From Saccoglossus kowalevskii (taxonomy: Eukaryota > Hemichordata > Enteropneusta > Harrimaniidae), in contig NW_003116946.1 in NCBI RefSeq assembly GCF_000003605.2, positions 590,052-609,666 of the forward strand: a DNA stretch of 19,615 nucleotides. Direction: 5' to 3'. Under the pieces are notes generated by a model. That model worked only from the letters and a program-made list of their open reading frames with translations, had not been told where the DNA came from and made no database searches. Position numbers and translations under genes: made by a program. This document shows positions 18,791 to 19,615 of the stretch, in pieces. The stretch's first letter is position 1, and the number at the start of each line of letters is the position of its first letter.

Positions 18791-19615
18791 GACTCCTGTG
18801 TGCGAAGCACAAAAAGGGAGTCTTTGCAGTTAGTGTGTCTATCTGTGTGTGTGTGTGTCTGTGTGTCTGTTCCACTGATATCTCAAGAACCATACATTGA
18901 TTTTTAATGAAACTTGGTGCATAGATGCTCTGGGCTAAATGCGCAGATTTGATTAGTTTTGGGTAAAAATCTGTGCAATATTGATTACCTAATTTGCATA
19001 ATGATTAATCAATTTTCGGCTTTTCCATTGATATCTCAAGTACTAATCACCACATTTCAATAAAACTTGGTACATAGATGTCGTAGGACACTGCACAAAC
19101 CTGATAGTTTTTTGGGTAATATCAGTAGATATTAATTACTTAATTTGCATAATTAATTAATTTTCAGCTTTTGATATTTCAAGTAGTAATCATCACATTT
19201 CAATGACACTTGGTACATAGATGTCATAGAACATTGCACAGACCTGATAGTTTTTAGGGTAATATCAGTACATAATAATTACCTAATTTGCATAATTAAT
19301 TTTCAGCTTTTGATATTTCAAGTAGTAATCATTACATTTCAATGACACTTGGTACATAGATGTCATAGGACACTGCACAGACCTGATAGTTTTTAGGGTA
19401 ATATCAGGACATATTAATTACCTAATTTGCATAATTAATTAATTTTCAGATTTTGATATTTCAAGTAGTAATCATCACATTTCAATGACACTTGGTACAT
19501 AGTTACTTAAGGACTGTGCAGACCCCTGATTAGTTTGGGGTAAATATTTGTGCATATTAATAGTTAATTTAAGTACCATATTTCAATGAGACTTGCTACA
19601 TAGATCTTCTAGGAT
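18791..19615 (+). repeat. Composite repeat 3: hairpin, GT/CTGT microsatellite, six monomers of about 140-153 bp, running off the window
   Basis: A hairpin (gactcc at 18791-18796 with ggagtc at 18817-18822, plus an inner tgtgc-gaa-gcaca stem) is followed by a tgtgtgtgtctgtgtgtctg microsatellite (about 18836-18872). Monomers with a tatctcaag/tatttcaag start lie at 18879, 19032, 19175, 19314 and 19457, and a sixth, truncated at its start, begins near 19569. Spacings are 153, 143, 139 and 143. Each monomer has tttcaatgacacttggtaca, a gcacagacctgatag-like block and taatttgcataattaatt. Inner copies are closest to each other, as expected from unequal exchange. Confidence 0.92.

Overview
This is an animal nuclear genome window: split genes with GT-AG introns, C2H2 zinc fingers, and AT-rich introns and spacers full of transposon remnants and satellite-like tandem repeats. 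The repeat style (hairpin-led tandem arrays, non-LTR tails with AAAT-type ends, a mariner) suggests a marine invertebrate, either a lophotrochozoan or an invertebrate deuterostome. I cannot name the species from sequence alone.

Layout. Positions 1-1620 hold no confident coding sequence, but include a short tandem repeat (721-833). From 1621 to 7386 on the + strand lies most of a lysocardiolipin acyltransferase 1 gene (LCLAT1/ALCAT1, AGPAT family). It is seen as four coding exons that join in phase into 354 codons; the exon(s) for the first membrane segment were not found. Intron 2 carries a satellite-like composite repeat. Intron 3 carries a dead mariner element, antisense to the gene, with recognisable terminal inverted repeats and TA duplications.

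From 7387 to about 12600 is 3' UTR and intergenic AT-rich DNA. It holds a second composite repeat (10290-11000) and a C-terminal scrap of a non-LTR reverse transcriptase on the - strand (about 11929-12480). A less AT-rich, CpG-containing stretch (about 12600-13054) contains a non-LTR 3' tail, a near-consensus CTCF-like core and a likely 5' UTR exon. That exon splices over about 1 kb into the single coding exon of an eight-finger C2H2 zinc-finger protein (14084-15289, +).

After the zinc-finger gene come mostly repeats. These are a 21-bp minisatellite made of AGGTCA half-sites, a second non-LTR 3' end, a 53-bp tandem repeat and a 48-bp tandem repeat. They are followed by a 1184-bp PIF/Harbinger-like non-autonomous element (17597-18780) with matching terminal inverted repeats and a TAA duplication. 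Last is a third composite repeat running off the right edge.

The two genes are tandem on the + strand, and nothing in the sequence links their functions. The most interesting structural signal is that three separated loci (3799-4290, 10290-11000, 18791-19615) share one plan: a short hairpin, then a GT/pyrimidine-rich leader, then tandem monomers of about 140-165 bp. They may be diverged members of one uncharacterised mobile or satellite family.
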